The translations under genes were made by a program, and so were the position numbers. The notes below the pieces were generated by a model. That model did no database searches and was not told the DNA's origin. It saw nothing but the letters and a program-made list of their open reading frames with translations. This document shows, piece after piece, positions 1-8,434 of a stretch of DNA of 64,000 nucleotides. The stretch comes from Hymenobacter frigidus (lineage in GTDB: Bacteria; Bacteroidota; Bacteroidia; Cytophagales; Hymenobacteraceae). The DNA lies in NCBI RefSeq assembly GCF_014640435.1, contig NZ_BMGY01000007.1:62001-126000 (forward strand), written 5' to 3'. The stretch's first letter is position 1; each line of letters starts with the position of its first letter.

Positions 1-165
1 GTGCAGACCGTGCGCGCCGTGTTTCTGGCCCTGGCCGCGCTCGGCGGCCACCTCGGACGCACCGGCGACGGGCCGCCCAGGTGGCAAACCCTCTGGCTCG
101 GACTCAGGAGCTTGCGCCTGCTCGTCGAAGGGGTCCGCCTCGCCGCCCAACTGCCACCGGAGTAG
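1..165 (+). CDS. IS4-like transposase, C-terminal end (partial)
   Basis: The open frame runs in from the left edge and stops at 163-165, so only the last 54 residues are present. The pattern GGHLGR..GDGPP.WQTLW.GL is the typical C-terminal tail of IS4-type DDE transposases, in which a conserved glycine-rich stretch is followed by a Trp-containing helix. The catalytic DDE residues lie outside the window. The GTG at position 1 should not be taken as a start. A hairpin terminator follows the stop codon by a few bases, as is usual for an insertion sequence ORF. The outer end of the element could not be fixed because the other terminal repeat is not visible. Identification is from memory of the family tail and is moderately sure. 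Confidence 0.65.
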   Translation: MQTVRAVFLALAALGGHLGRTGDGPPRWQTLWLGLRSLRLLVEGVRLAAQLPPE

Positions 166-172
166 CCCGACG

Positions 173-206
173 AAAAAAGCGCCGACCTGCCGGCCGACGC
201 TTTTTC
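173..206 (+). terminator. Hairpin terminator after the transposase end
   Basis: The arms AAAAAGCG (from 174) and CGCTTTTT (198-205) enclose a GC-rich loop that itself pairs partly, and the right arm ends in a T run. It sits just 3' of the transposase stop codon at 165. Confidence 0.55.
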
Positions 207-291
207 AAAACTTGGGTAAGGACAAGGCCCCAACAGGTCGGAGCTTTTTTATGGTTTATGACGGAAATTAGTGCGGTGTACAAATCATTAT

Positions 292-385
292 AACGTCATG
301 CTGAGCTTGTCGAAGCATCTCTACCGCGCAACTAACCAGAATCAGTATTGAGGTAGAGATGCTTCGACAAGCTCAGCATGACGTT
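292..385. repeat. GTCATGCTGAGC-family hairpin, copy 1
   Basis: Arms 292-325 and 352-385 form a perfect 34-bp inverted repeat around a 26-bp loop. The arms read outward-in as AACGTCATGCTGAGC...GAAGCATCTCTACC. The same arm sequence recurs at eight other places in the window (near 9.8, 11.9, 13.4, 23.1, 26.4, 28.2, 47.8 and 50.2 kb). Here it lies between the transposase remnant and nadC. Confidence 0.9.
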
Positions 386-422
386 CTGAGTTGCGCACCT
401 TTATTCGCAAAGGCCCGGGCCG

Positions 423-430
423 TACCTTTG
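423..430 (+). promoter_or_regulatory. Candidate -7 element of nadC
   Basis: TACCTTTG matches the Bacteroidota housekeeping -7 consensus TAnnTTTG. It ends only five bases before the GTG start at 435, so transcription would begin at or next to the start codon. A weak TTTATT near 400 lies at about the right spacing for a -33 box. Confidence 0.45.
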
Positions 431-434
431 TACC

Positions 435-1301
435 GTGCAAATCCCTACTGCTTCCTATCTCACGCCCGAGGCGCTGACCACTTTCATCCGTACGGCCCTG
501 GCCGAGGACGTGGGCGACGGCGACCATTCGGCCCTGGCCGCCATTCCGGCCGATGCCCGCAACCGGGCCCACCTACTGGTGAAGGGCGAAGGCATTTTGG
601 CCGGCATGGCCCTAGCTCCGCTGATTTTCCGGGAAGTAGACCCGGCCCTGCAAATGACCGCGCTACTCACCGATGGCACGCCGGTGAAGCACGGCGACAT
701 TGCCTTCACCGTAGAAGGCCCGGCGCGCAGCATTCTCACGGCCGAGCGACTGGTACTCAACTGCATGCAGCGCATGAGCGGCATTGCTACGTATACGACG
801 CACCTCAACTCTCTGCTGGGTGGTACCAAGGCCAAGCTGCTCGACACCCGCAAAACCACGCCCAACTTTCGGATTTGTGAGAAGTGGGCCGTGCTCATCG
901 GCGGTGGCGTGAACCACCGCTACGGCTTGTTCGACATGATTATTCTCAAGGATAACCACGTCGACTACGCCGGCGGTATTGCCCAGGCCATTGCCGCCTC
1001 GCACGCTTACCTGGCCCAAACCGGCCGGAAATTGCCCATTGAAATCGAAACCCGCTCGCTCGCTGAAGTGCAGCAGGCCCTCGATGCCGGTGGAATCGAC
1101 CGCATTATGCTCGACAACATGAAGCCCGACCAGCTGCGCGAAGCCGTGGCCCTCATTGCCGGCCGGTTCCCCACGGAGGCCAGCGGCGGCATCACCGAGC
1201 AAACCATTGCCGAAGTAGCCAGCACCGGGGTCGACTACATCTCTGTAGGGGCCCTCACCCACTCCGTCAAAAGCCTAGATTTGAGCCTAAAAGCATATTA
1301 A
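435..1301 (+). CDS. nadC: Nicotinate-nucleotide pyrophosphorylase (carboxylating)
   Basis: Cytoplasmic quinolinate phosphoribosyltransferase of NAD synthesis: quinolinate plus PRPP gives nicotinate mononucleotide, CO2 and pyrophosphate. The 288-residue length is normal. Family motifs are in order: CMQRMSGIAT, LLDTRKTTPNFR and KWAVLIGGG.NHR.GL in the substrate-binding barrel, IEIETRS, DRIMLDNM, EASGGI and GVDYISVGALTHS near the C-terminus. The start is a GTG at 435; no ATG lies close, and a -7 box ends five bases upstream, so the message may be leaderless. No other NAD genes (nadA, nadB) are adjacent. A hairpin of the GTCATGCTGAGC family lies just upstream. Confidence 0.93.
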   Translation: MQIPTASYLTPEALTTFIRTALAEDVGDGDHSALAAIPADARNRAHLLVKGEGILAGMALAPLIFREVDPALQMTALLTDGTPVKHGDIAFTVEGPARSILTAERLVLNCMQRMSGIATYTTHLNSLLGGTKAKLLDTRKTTPNFRICEKWAVLIGGGVNHRYGLFDMIILKDNHVDYAGGIAQAIAASHAYLAQTGRKLPIEIETRSLAEVQQALDAGGIDRIMLDNMKPDQLREAVALIAGRFPTEASGGITEQTIAEVASTGVDYISVGALTHSVKSLDLSLKAY

Positions 1302-1303
1302 AA

Positions 1304-1414
1304 TTGTGAGAAATGTGCTAAGATGTGAAAATATAGTGTTCCACAGGCACTTGCTTCTCACATTCGTGCAACCGGTTCATTTTCGCATTTCAACACATCA
1401 TCACATTTTCACAT
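1304..1414. repeat. AT-rich imperfect inverted repeat after nadC
   Basis: The spacer between nadC and the next gene holds ATGTGAAAAT (1323-1332) and its complement ATTTTCACAT (1405-1414), with an inner GTGAGAA/TTCTCAC pair (about 1306 and 1354). The sequence is much richer in A and T than its surroundings. It could act as a weak terminator or be the relic of a small palindromic element. Confidence 0.45.
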
Positions 1415-1421
1415 CAACAAC

Positions 1422-2045
1422 GTGAACCAACCCAACCAACGCGGCGGTGGCGGCGGCTTCCGCCAGGCCCAGCAGTCTTCGCCGCTGGCCATTCGCACCA
1501 AGAAATCTCAGCTTACCACCGACAACTACACCAAAATGGTGATGGGCGAAGTGTGGAAGAAAGACTGGGTGTATGCCCTGATTCCGTTCGCTCTGGGCCT
1601 GCTGCCCGCCATTTTCGTGCATTCGTGGTGGTGGCTGGTGCTGGCCGTGGTGCTCACGGTGCTGTTCGTGTTGTTCCGCTCGGCGCAGGTAACGGGCGTG
1701 ACCCAGATGGAGCAGAGCAAGCCCCTGTTTGAGCGCATGAGTTTTGAGATGGACCAGAAGCAGCTGTTATTGCGCGTGGGCCCCGAAAAAGCCATGCAAC
1801 TGACTTGGGACATGATTGGGCGCGTCCGCCGCGATGCCGATGCCTACTTGCTGTACCTCAAGCCCGGTACCCCGCCCGAGGGCATGGCCGCCTGGCGCCT
1901 GTGGCTGGCACGCACGTTCGATGTGCCGGTGTTTTTACATTTGCCGATGCGCATTTTCAATTCGCCCAACGACCTGAAGCTGTTCGAGTCCCTGCTGCGC
2001 CGCAAAAACCTGCTGCCTACCGAAGCAACGACTGCTGCCGTATAG
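1422..2045 (+). CDS. YcxB-like membrane protein
   Basis: 207 residues starting at GTG 1422. A Gly/Gln-rich N-terminus (MNQPNQRGGGGG) precedes two closely spaced hydrophobic segments at about residues 48-88 (ALIPFALGLLPAIF and WWLVLAVVLTVLFVLF), then a soluble domain of about 110 residues with F.MD...L.LRVG....L.W..I..V......LLYL. This two-helix plus C-terminal domain layout resembles the YcxB-like family, whose function is not known. The gene stands between nadC and a small lipoprotein, all on the same strand, but an AT-rich spacer separates it from nadC. The family assignment is tentative. Confidence 0.6.
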   Translation: MNQPNQRGGGGGFRQAQQSSPLAIRTKKSQLTTDNYTKMVMGEVWKKDWVYALIPFALGLLPAIFVHSWWWLVLAVVLTVLFVLFRSAQVTGVTQMEQSKPLFERMSFEMDQKQLLLRVGPEKAMQLTWDMIGRVRRDADAYLLYLKPGTPPEGMAAWRLWLARTFDVPVFLHLPMRIFNSPNDLKLFESLLRRKNLLPTEATTAAV

Positions 2046-2131
2046 TTAGGCTGCGTTGGGCAGTTAGCCTTAGCGACTTGACCCTTGCGGCCATTTTTCT
2101 TGAATATTTTCTCCCGTTAATTTTACCCCTG

Positions 2132-2476
2132 ATGAAACTGACTCACACGCTATTGCTGGCCCTTGCCACGGTTGCCCTGGCTTCTTGCAGCGCCGAGCCT
2201 TCCGACTGGCGGCCCGACCAAAAAGTATCCGTCGACATGGTATTGCCCGGCACGCGGGCTACCGAAAACTTCGACGGCTCGACTCCTAACGGCTCCATCG
2301 AGAACAAGCACGCCGAAACCCAGGCAGCAGAGGAAGCCGCGGCCCCGGCCCGGTCGGCCGAGTCGTCCATCTCGGCTAATGCCGAAGAAGGCATGCGCAA
2401 GCGCGGCAAGATGACTGACGCCGGCAAATCGAGCCAGGCCGACACGACCGACAGCGGCCACCAGATTCAGCGCTAA
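2132..2476 (+). CDS. Small lipoprotein, unknown function
   Basis: 114 residues from ATG 2132; the open frame reaches further upstream but overlaps the previous gene, and only this Met gives a sensible signal peptide. MKLTHTLLLALATVALASC is a lipoprotein signal with lipobox LASC and the acylated Cys at residue 19. The mature part is low complexity, rich in Ala, Glu and Ser, and has no recognisable domain. It is probably anchored in an envelope membrane. A TTAATTTTAC stretch about ten bases before the ATG is a possible -7 element. Confidence 0.6.
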   Translation: MKLTHTLLLALATVALASCSAEPSDWRPDQKVSVDMVLPGTRATENFDGSTPNGSIENKHAETQAAEEAAAPARSAESSISANAEEGMRKRGKMTDAGKSSQADTTDSGHQIQR

Positions 2477-2579
2477 GCGCTTCATATCGCCGATTTTACA
2501 TTCATGAGTGGCAGCTTTGCCCGCCAGCTGGCGGTAGCAAAGCTGCCGCTTTACGTCTGTTTGCGGCGCACTTCATCTT

Positions 2580-2660
2580 TGAATGAGGAATAAGGAATAG
2601 AAGATGAGGAGTTGCTCAGTGCAGCTTCACGTTTTCATTCTCATTCTTCATTCCTCATTC
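2580..2660. repeat. Imperfect inverted repeat upstream of the ZIP transporter
   Basis: GAATGAGGAATAAGGAATAG near 2580 is answered by CTATTTC-like CTCATTCTTCATTCCTCATTC at 2640-2660, giving a purine/pyrimidine-type stem. It lies directly 5' of the transporter start at 2669. Confidence 0.4.
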
Positions 2661-2668
2661 GTTCCTGC

Positions 2669-3418
2669 ATGGGGTTTGCTATTTTTTTCCTGCTGCTGAC
2701 GGTGCTGGGCGCGGGGGCCGCCGCGGCCTGGGTGCCGGTGGCGCGCGGGGGCCGGTGGCTGAAACCGCTACTGGCGTTCAGCGGGGCCTATCTGTTCACG
2801 CTCACCATCACGCACATTTTGCCCGAGGCCCTGCAGCTGCTGCCGGAGCACCCGGAGCGGGTGGGCTACTGGGTGCTGGCCGGTTTCTTTGGCCAGCTGC
2901 TGCTGGAAGTGCTTTCGCAGGGCGTGGAGCACGGCCATGTGCACCACGAGGCCGCGCATGGCCCGCACGATGCCCCCGGCCGGGTGCCGTTTCTGCTGTT
3001 GGGGGCGCTAGTCGTGCATTCCTTCCTGGAAGGCAGCATTTTGGTGCGCACCCCGGAAGTAGGCCAAATCAGCCAGAATTTTTATGCCATTGTGGTGGGC
3101 GTGGCCTTGCACCACGTACCGGCCGCGTTTGCGCTGGCTACGCTGCTGCGGCTGCGGCTGGGCAGCTTCCGGCGGGTGTGGCCGGGGCTATTGATTTTCG
3201 CGCTGGCCTCGCCCATTGGCATTGTATTCAGCAACTACGTGGTGCTGTCGCAGCTGCTCAGCAGCGGGCTTTATGCCGCACTGTTGGGGCTGGTGGCCGG
3301 CAATTTCCTGCACGTCTCCACCACCATTCTCTTCGAAACCAGCCCCGAGCATCGCCTCAACTGGCCCAAGCTGGGCGCTACGCTGGCCGGGCTGCTACTG
3401 GCGCTGGCCGTAGCGTGA
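2669..3418 (+). CDS. ZIP family metal ion transporter
   Basis: Inner-membrane transporter of the ZIP family, which moves Zn2+ or another divalent metal into the cytoplasm. The chosen ATG at 2669 begins directly with the first membrane helix (MGFAIFFLLLTVLGAG) and gives 249 residues; a longer frame exists but adds a non-hydrophobic leader. About seven to eight hydrophobic helices are visible. A His-rich loop (HGHVHHEAAHGPHD, about residues 90-105) and the transmembrane metal motifs HSFLEG and HHVPAAFA are family hallmarks. The substrate metal cannot be told from sequence. It stands alone, with an inverted repeat upstream. Confidence 0.8.
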   Translation: MGFAIFFLLLTVLGAGAAAAWVPVARGGRWLKPLLAFSGAYLFTLTITHILPEALQLLPEHPERVGYWVLAGFFGQLLLEVLSQGVEHGHVHHEAAHGPHDAPGRVPFLLLGALVVHSFLEGSILVRTPEVGQISQNFYAIVVGVALHHVPAAFALATLLRLRLGSFRRVWPGLLIFALASPIGIVFSNYVVLSQLLSSGLYAALLGLVAGNFLHVSTTILFETSPEHRLNWPKLGATLAGLLLALAVA

Positions 3419-3548
3419 AGTAACTCCGACAGTTGTATTCACCAGCGAATATGGTCCTGTTTGAAACGCAACTTACTCTCGCCTTTATACGCTGTGAATG
3501 GTCGATTACAGTACGTAAAAGGGCTTAAACCTCATCTAAACCACCGTT

Positions 3549-4229
3549 TTACTGAACACCTGTCCGCAACAAGTTGCGGTACCCCGCCAGGCCATGCACG
3601 GTGACGAATTGGCGCAGGGAGAAGCTCCAGTACACATAGGCCCCGTCTTGCACATAGGCATAGGTGCGCAGCTGCGTGTCGTAAAATAAGCAGACCCCTG
3701 GGGCATAGAAGGCTGCGAAGACCGCGGCGGCGGTCACGCCGTCGTCTACGCCCATGCTCTCTGGCAACTCGTGCCGACGGTACAGCTTCGGGGAAGACAC
3801 CAGCAGGCCCACCAACTGCCGTTCACAGGCCAGCAGGGCCATAAAATGGAGGTAATCGGGTTGAAACCACCCCGCCCAGTCGGCGCTGTCGGCAGTGGCC
3901 GCACGGTCTGCCGGGGCTTGGAAACGCCGGACCGGAATGATTTCCAGCTGGCTCTTTCTCCGAAAGTGGGCCCGGCTGGTAAACACCTCCCGGTAATCGG
4001 GGGCGTCCGAAAAGTACTCCCAGTTGTCACCTTTCATCAGGTAGCCGTGGACCTGATGAAAGGCAGCCCGGTAATCGTAGCCCTGCGGGGGGCAGTGGAA
4101 CGTTTGCGCGCGTGCCGCAGAGCCGTGCAACAGCAGCAAGCTAAAAAAAAAGACAAAACGGGCGTAAGGCAAGGAAAACACGGGAGAAAGCGGCGATAAG
4201 GAACTAGGCGTTTTCCTGTAAGAGTACAC
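3549..4229 (-). CDS. Secreted hypothetical protein
   Basis: 226 residues on the minus strand. The N-terminus holds a hydrophobic signal peptide (FVFFFSLLLLHGSAARAQ) with a likely cut after ARA. The mature part has no family I recognise; it contains several Tyr/Trp-rich stretches (GYDYRAAFHQVHGYL, YAYVQDGAYVYWSFSL). The context gives no clue: an empty spacer lies upstream and the ZIP gene ends about 130 bases away on the other strand. It is likely real because of the signal peptide and its codon usage, but without a function. Confidence 0.5.
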   Translation of the reverse strand: MYSYRKTPSSLSPLSPVFSLPYARFVFFFSLLLLHGSAARAQTFHCPPQGYDYRAAFHQVHGYLMKGDNWEYFSDAPDYREVFTSRAHFRRKSQLEIIPVRRFQAPADRAATADSADWAGWFQPDYLHFMALLACERQLVGLLVSSPKLYRRHELPESMGVDDGVTAAAVFAAFYAPGVCLFYDTQLRTYAYVQDGAYVYWSFSLRQFVTVHGLAGYRNLLRTGVQ

Positions 4230-4597
4230 GGCCTCGTCATTTGCACACGAACCGCCTGAGTTTAATCTGAAGCCATCAAACGCTCCTTTCCGTGAACACC
4301 TGGCAGCTGCCCGGCACCAAGTGCTCGTAGGCCATTGCAGGGCTGGAGGAGTCTAAGAAACTCGTCTACGATTCAAAGTTTAGGAAACGGGCCGGAGGGA
4401 TGAGTTTCGTAAACTCCAAATTAGAGCTTGGTCCCCCGCCAAAGTACCACGCCGGTTGCGTCCCGGTGGGAGGCCCAAAACCGCACGGATTCTAAGAGGC
4501 CGCTTATAACACTTGTTACGTTAAGCCGTTTTTCAACCGTGCCTGATTCACCGATGACATCTGCGATGTCCTACTAAATCATGTTTATTTTTGGTAG
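4230..4597. other. Non-coding stretch, no clear content
   Basis: No convincing gene, tRNA or terminator was seen. A loose inverted repeat, GGAGTCTAAGAAACTCGTC (about 4348) against GATGAGTTTCGTAAACTCC (about 4401), is the only structure noted. Confidence 0.35.
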
Positions 4598-4921
4598 TCA
4601 TTCCTCCAGCACATCCCCATTACCCCGAAGAAACGCCTCCAGCTGGCGGGCGCGGGCGGATTCGTAGGCCAGGGTAGCTTGCAGGTGCACCAGCCGCTGG
4701 CGCATAGCCAGGATAACGTCGAGGGCTTCCGGAGAGAGGCCCAATTCGTGATGCAGCCGAACCAAGCGCGGCAGGTCGTCGGGCTCGTCGACGAATACGG
4801 TTTCGGGCGCGGGGGCCGCACGGAGCAGCCCCGCCTGCAGAAACTCATGCAGCACCGGCGGCTCCAGGCCGTAGCGGGCCGAGCATTCCTGAAAAGTGAG
4901 GGTGAGGATGTGCGCTTCCAT
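4598..4921 (-). CDS. cbpM: Chaperone modulator CbpM
   Basis: 107 residues from ATG 4921 (MEAHILTLTFQEC); an upstream extension in frame runs into a repeat and is not used. The protein is short, helical and MerR-like, with the CbpM pattern LH.FLQAGLL, DLPRLVRLHHELGLSPEALDVIL.MRQRL..LQ. CbpM binds the J-domain of the DnaJ homologue CbpA and limits its activity. It lies 122 bases downstream of cbpA on the same strand, the usual cbpA-cbpM order, with a 12-bp inverted repeat between them. Confidence 0.82.
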   Translation of the reverse strand: MEAHILTLTFQECSARYGLEPPVLHEFLQAGLLRAAPAPETVFVDEPDDLPRLVRLHHELGLSPEALDVILAMRQRLVHLQATLAYESARARQLEAFLRGNGDVLEE

Positions 4922-4965
4922 AGCAATAGGTAACAACGGGTTAAGTAGTCGTCCAAGAGTAAGCG

Positions 4966-5030
4966 AATTATCAGTTGCTCGTTGCCAATTGTTAGTCAAC
5001 AGATTACAGTTGGCCCAACAACTGATAATT
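4966..5030. repeat. Inverted repeat between cbpA and cbpM
   Basis: AATTATCAGTTG (4966-4977) and CAACTGATAATT (5019-5030) are perfect 12-bp inverted arms with a 41-base loop. The region is AT-rich. It may be a small palindromic element or a processing or attenuation site between the two genes. Confidence 0.55.
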
Positions 5031-5043
5031 AATGCCTGACAAC

Positions 5044-5982
5044 CTACGATTCGGAACGCAAGTCGGCCAGCTGCTGAATCAGGCCCTTTTCGGCATCCGT
5101 GAGGTGCTGGGGCAGCGTCAAGGTCAGGCGCAGGTAGAGGTCGCCGAATTCACCGGCCTTTTTATACACGGGAAAGCCCTTGCCCCGCAGCCGCAGGCGG
5201 GTGCCGTTGGGGGTTTCGGGCTTGAGCTTGATTTTGACGGGGCCGCTGAGGGTTTCCACCGTTTGCTCGCCACCTAATATGGCTTTGTAGATGGATACGG
5301 GCACGTCCTGCGTCAGGTCGTTGCCGGTGCGGGCGTAGCGGGCATCGGGCCGCAGCCGAAACGTGATGAGCAGCGAGCCGTTGGGGCCGCCGTGGCGGCC
5401 GGGCCCACCCTGGTCGCGCAGCCGAATGGTCTGGCCATCGGCCACGCCGGCCTGAATGGTGAGGCGCAGGTTGCGGCCGTGCACCGTGATGGTGCGTGGG
5501 CCGCCATGGTAGGCTTCCTCCAGGCTCAGCTCCAGTTCGGCCTGATAGTCGGGGCCCGCGCCGGGGCGGCTGCCCCCGCCAGCGCGGCCACCGCCCATAT
5601 TGCCAAATAGGGAGCCAAAGAAGTCGGAGAAGTCTTCGCCCTCGCCAAATGGGCTGCCGCCCCCACCCTGGCCCTGGCCTTGGGTGTACTGGCTCCAGTC
5701 GAAACCGCCGCCGGGCTGGCCGCCGCGCCCCGCGCCACCGCCGGGGTGCTGCTGGTAGCGCTGCCAGTCGGCCCCGAACTGGTCGTATTTCTTCCGCTTT
5801 TCGGGGTCGCTGAGCACCTCGTTGGCTTCGTTGATTTCCTTGAATTTTTGCTCCGCGCCTTGGTCGTTCGGGTTCACATCGGGGTGGTGCTGGCGGGCCA
5901 GCTTGCGGTACGCCTTCTTGATTTGCTCGGGAGTTGCCGTTTTATCGATGCCCAGTGCTTTGTAGTAGTCTTTGTAGTCCAT
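5044..5982 (-). CDS. cbpA: DnaJ-family co-chaperone CbpA
   Basis: 312 residues from ATG 5982 ([17 protein letters not shown]). The J-domain is at residues 1-70 with the HPD motif in [10 protein letters not shown], which stimulates DnaK ATPase. A Gly/Phe-rich region follows (about 85-150, many GGG and GQG runs). The C-terminal substrate-binding domains follow without the zinc-finger CxxCxGxG repeats, so this is a class II J-protein like CbpA rather than DnaJ itself. The neighbour cbpM supports the name. The open frame continues upstream by 46 codons, but the residues there are not J-protein-like. Confidence 0.9.
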   Translation of the reverse strand: MDYKDYYKALGIDKTATPEQIKKAYRKLARQHHPDVNPNDQGAEQKFKEINEANEVLSDPEKRKKYDQFGADWQRYQQHPGGGAGRGGQPGGGFDWSQYTQGQGQGGGGSPFGEGEDFSDFFGSLFGNMGGGRAGGGSRPGAGPDYQAELELSLEEAYHGGPRTITVHGRNLRLTIQAGVADGQTIRLRDQGGPGRHGGPNGSLLITFRLRPDARYARTGNDLTQDVPVSIYKAILGGEQTVETLSGPVKIKLKPETPNGTRLRLRGKGFPVYKKAGEFGDLYLRLTLTLPQHLTDAEKGLIQQLADLRSES

Positions 5983-6186
5983 TATCTTGGGATGAAAGTC
6001 GGGGCGGGGTGAGGAAGTAGCGAAGTAAGACGGTAGCAGGCACAAAGCAGCCGCTCGTGCCCGAATTTCGGCCCTCCCCTCTCCTTTTACGCGGATAAGT
6101 CTTGGCCGGATAGCGGCCACGTTGCCAGCTTATCAAGGGCAGCTTTTTCGCCGCACCTGATAGTTACCCACCCATTTCACCAAGTC

Positions 6187-6384
6187 TTAATCGATATATT
6201 CAGTCGCAACCCGTAACAATTTTGTAATATTGGCAACATAATTGCGCTGAATGCCCGCAGCCGAAAATGCTGATGCAACGCCAAACCGGGTTGTTTTATC
6301 CACTACACAAATTCGGCCCCTGTTTTGCACTTGAACCGAATACCCACCCACTTCGTAGGTGAAAAAAGACGTACATTGCATCAA
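6187..6384 (-). CDS. Possible small protein, unknown
   Basis: A 65-residue frame in the 450-base gap between cbpA and the next gene. It contains YEVGGYSVQVQNRGRICVVD, which reads like a beta-sheet-forming small protein, and its base composition is more AT-rich than its neighbours. No family was recognised and no promoter was seen. It could equally be chance in a low-GC spacer. Confidence 0.25.
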   Translation of the reverse strand: MMQCTSFFTYEVGGYSVQVQNRGRICVVDKTTRFGVASAFSAAGIQRNYVANITKLLRVATEYID

Positions 6385-6431
6385 TAACGCACTTCAGGCT
6401 GTTTTTTATTTATTCTATTTTTAACTTTTTC

Positions 6432-6929
6432 ATGAAGTACAAAATCCTCTTCAGCTTTGTTCTGGTGGGTGCGCTGCTGAGTGGAGCCGGTGCTCACGCG
6501 CAAGCTGCCCGCTCGGGCCGCGTAGCGCCCAAGCCCCGCGTGACCGCCACTGGCGTAGGCCTGAAAGACGGGCTGACCATGCAGAAAAGCCGGGTTGTAC
6601 TCACCGAGCTGGGCATTACCAACCCGCTAACAGCCGACAAGAAACTAATTAATGGCACAGTTATCACCCAGGCGGGTGTGGTGACTGCCCCCGATGGCAC
6701 GACCACTCAAATGGGCGAAGGCGACCAAGTGTCGCTAACGGGCCGGGTCACATCCCGGGCCGCCATCGTAGAGTCCGATAGCTTGGCAAAAATCAAACTC
6801 TTTGATGCGCTGCACCCGGGCAAGCGCAAGAAGATGGAAGATGAGCGCGAGCGCAAGGCCAAGGCAAAAGCCAAAGTGGCCGAAAACAAATTAAAAATCA
6901 AAGAGAAAGCTGCCAAGAAGAGAAAATAA
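6432..6929 (+). CDS. Secreted DUF6799-like protein
   Basis: 165 residues. A signal peptide (YKILFSFVLVGALLSGAGAHAQA, cut after AHA) precedes two short repeats of the DUF6799 kind (GLTMQKSRVVL.ELG....LTADKKLINGTVIT and GVVTAPDGTTTQMGEGDQVSLTGRV), found in Bacteroidota envelope proteins of unknown role. The last 35 residues are highly charged (KRKKMEDERERKAKAKAK) and probably helical. The gene ends in a strong terminator. The upstream AT-rich region (6390-6430) may hold its promoter. Confidence 0.55.
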   Translation: MKYKILFSFVLVGALLSGAGAHAQAARSGRVAPKPRVTATGVGLKDGLTMQKSRVVLTELGITNPLTADKKLINGTVITQAGVVTAPDGTTTQMGEGDQVSLTGRVTSRAAIVESDSLAKIKLFDALHPGKRKKMEDERERKAKAKAKVAENKLKIKEKAAKKRK

Positions 6930-6950
6930 GCGGCTCCCGAGCTTGCCTGA

Positions 6951-6989
6951 AGCCGCCGCCCCAATTGGGGCGGCGGCTTTTGTTTTTTG
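6951..6989 (+). terminator. Intrinsic terminator
   Basis: A perfect 12-bp stem, AGCCGCCGCCCC with GGGGCGGCGGCT, closes on an AATT loop (6951-6978) and is followed by TTTGTTTTTT. It ends the preceding DUF6799-like gene. Confidence 0.88.
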
Positions 6990-7020
6990 AGGGGCCGTGG
7001 CGCACTCAGGACCGCCGCCC

Positions 7021-7028
7021 TATCTTCG
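7021..7028 (+). promoter_or_regulatory. Candidate -7 element of the acyltransferase gene
   Basis: TATCTTCG is one base from TAnnTTTG and lies 21 bases before the ATG at 7050. Confidence 0.3.
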
Positions 7029-7049
7029 GGGCCATACCTATCCCGCCCC

Positions 7050-8408
7050 ATGCTCTTCTATACCGTTATGAAACCGCTGGTGCAAGTTGCACTGCGGGTC
7101 TTTTTTCGACGCATCGAAGTGCGCCACCGTGAGCGCCTGACTCTGCCCGGCCCGCTGCTATTCGCTGGCAACCACCCCAACACCCTCATGGACCCGCTGC
7201 TGGTGGCCATCAACCGGCGCCAGCCAGTGGCCTTTCTGGCCAAAAGCACGTTTTTCGAGAACCCTGTGTCGCGCGCCATTTTGCAATCGGGAAACTCGAT
7301 TCCCATCTATCGCCGTCAGGATACCGAAAAGGGTGCGGCACCCGCCACGCCCGCGCAGCTCGCGGCCCAGAACGAGGCCACCTTTGGTCGCTGCTACGAT
7401 TACCTGGGCCAGGGTGGTACCATCATGATTTTTCCCGAAGGCACCAGCATAAGCGAGCGCCGGCTGCGCCCTCTCAAAACCGGGGCGGCCCGCATTGCGT
7501 TGGGGGCCGAAGCGCGCCACCATTTCCGGCTCGGATTGAAGGTGGTACCCATTGCCACCAATTACTTCGACCCTTCGCGCTTTCGCTCCGATGTGCTGCT
7601 GAACGTGGCCCCGCCCATTGTGGTGGCCGACTATGCCGAAGCCTATGCGAAGGACCCGGACGCCGCCGCCGACCAGCTCACGGCCGCCATTCGCGAAGCG
7701 CTGGAGCGCCGGCTCGTCATTACCCGCGATGCGGCCCAGGACGACTTTGTGCAGCAGATTGAGCGCACATTTGGCGACCACCTCAACCCCGACGACGACC
7801 CCGAAAGCCTCGTTGATAATTTCCAGCTCAGCCAAACCTTGCTGCAGGCCCTGGCGTGGTTTGAGCAGCATGCGCCCGAGCGCCTGGAGGCCATGCGCGC
7901 CCAGTTCCACACCTACCTCGAGGGCCTGCGGCAGCACCGCCTCACCGATAGCGCCCTCGATGAGCAGCGGCGCGGCACCGTGGCGGGCCTGCTCAATCTG
8001 CTGCTGGGGGCCCCGGTCTGGCTCTACGGCGCACTCAATAACTACTTGCCCTACATCATCCCGTCGATGATAGCCAGGCGGGCCACCAAGGATGTGGAAT
8101 TTGTGGCCCCCATCATGCTGGTGGTGGGCATGCTCACGTTTCCGCTGGCCTATACCCTGCAAGCCATGGCCGTGCAGCACTGGGTAACGCACAACTGGGT
8201 CCTGACGGCGCTTTATGTGCTGAGCCTGCCCATCAGTGGGTTTTATGCCCTGAGCTACTGGAGCACTTTGGCAGCCCGGGTGCAGCGGCTGCGCGCGTTG
8301 CGCCTGTTCCGAAAGGCCCCGGCCGTGGGCGAGGACTTGCTGCGCCAGCGGGCGGCGCTGGTGGCGCAACTAGAGGGCGCCCGTGTGGCTTATCTGGCTC
8401 ACCGATAG
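7050..8408 (+). CDS. Glycerol-phosphate/lysophospholipid acyltransferase
   Basis: 452 residues from ATG 7050. The PlsC-like domain (about residues 25-210) has the catalytic NHPNTLMD block, where His and Asp act in acyl transfer, and the substrate-binding block FPEGTSISE near residue 135. The spacing NHPN..MD resembles the yeast Gpt2/Sct1-type acyltransferases and their Bacteroidota relatives. The C-terminal third carries three to four hydrophobic helices (GLLNLLLGAPVWLYG, APIMLVVGMLTFPLAY, VLTALYVLSLPISGFYAL), so the protein is membrane-bound. The likely role is to acylate glycerol-3-phosphate or lysophosphatidate in phospholipid synthesis. It is a single gene between a terminator and the convergent chrA. 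Confidence 0.82.
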   Translation: MLFYTVMKPLVQVALRVFFRRIEVRHRERLTLPGPLLFAGNHPNTLMDPLLVAINRRQPVAFLAKSTFFENPVSRAILQSGNSIPIYRRQDTEKGAAPATPAQLAAQNEATFGRCYDYLGQGGTIMIFPEGTSISERRLRPLKTGAARIALGAEARHHFRLGLKVVPIATNYFDPSRFRSDVLLNVAPPIVVADYAEAYAKDPDAAADQLTAAIREALERRLVITRDAAQDDFVQQIERTFGDHLNPDDDPESLVDNFQLSQTLLQALAWFEQHAPERLEAMRAQFHTYLEGLRQHRLTDSALDEQRRGTVAGLLNLLLGAPVWLYGALNNYLPYIIPSMIARRATKDVEFVAPIMLVVGMLTFPLAYTLQAMAVQHWVTHNWVLTALYVLSLPISGFYALSYWSTLAARVQRLRALRLFRKAPAVGEDLLRQRAALVAQLEGARVAYLAHR

Positions 8409-8434
8409 CCCAGCAGCTTATTTATTATCAAACC

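Noticed and set aside
292..385. Hairpin read as an ordinary terminator or a CRISPR repeat
   Set aside because: There is no T run right after the stem, and copies are far apart and never in regularly spaced arrays, so neither a terminator role nor a CRISPR array fits.
4230..4597. A tRNA or small RNA in the empty gap
   Set aside because: No T-loop or cloverleaf pattern was found by eye; only a loose inverted repeat is visible.
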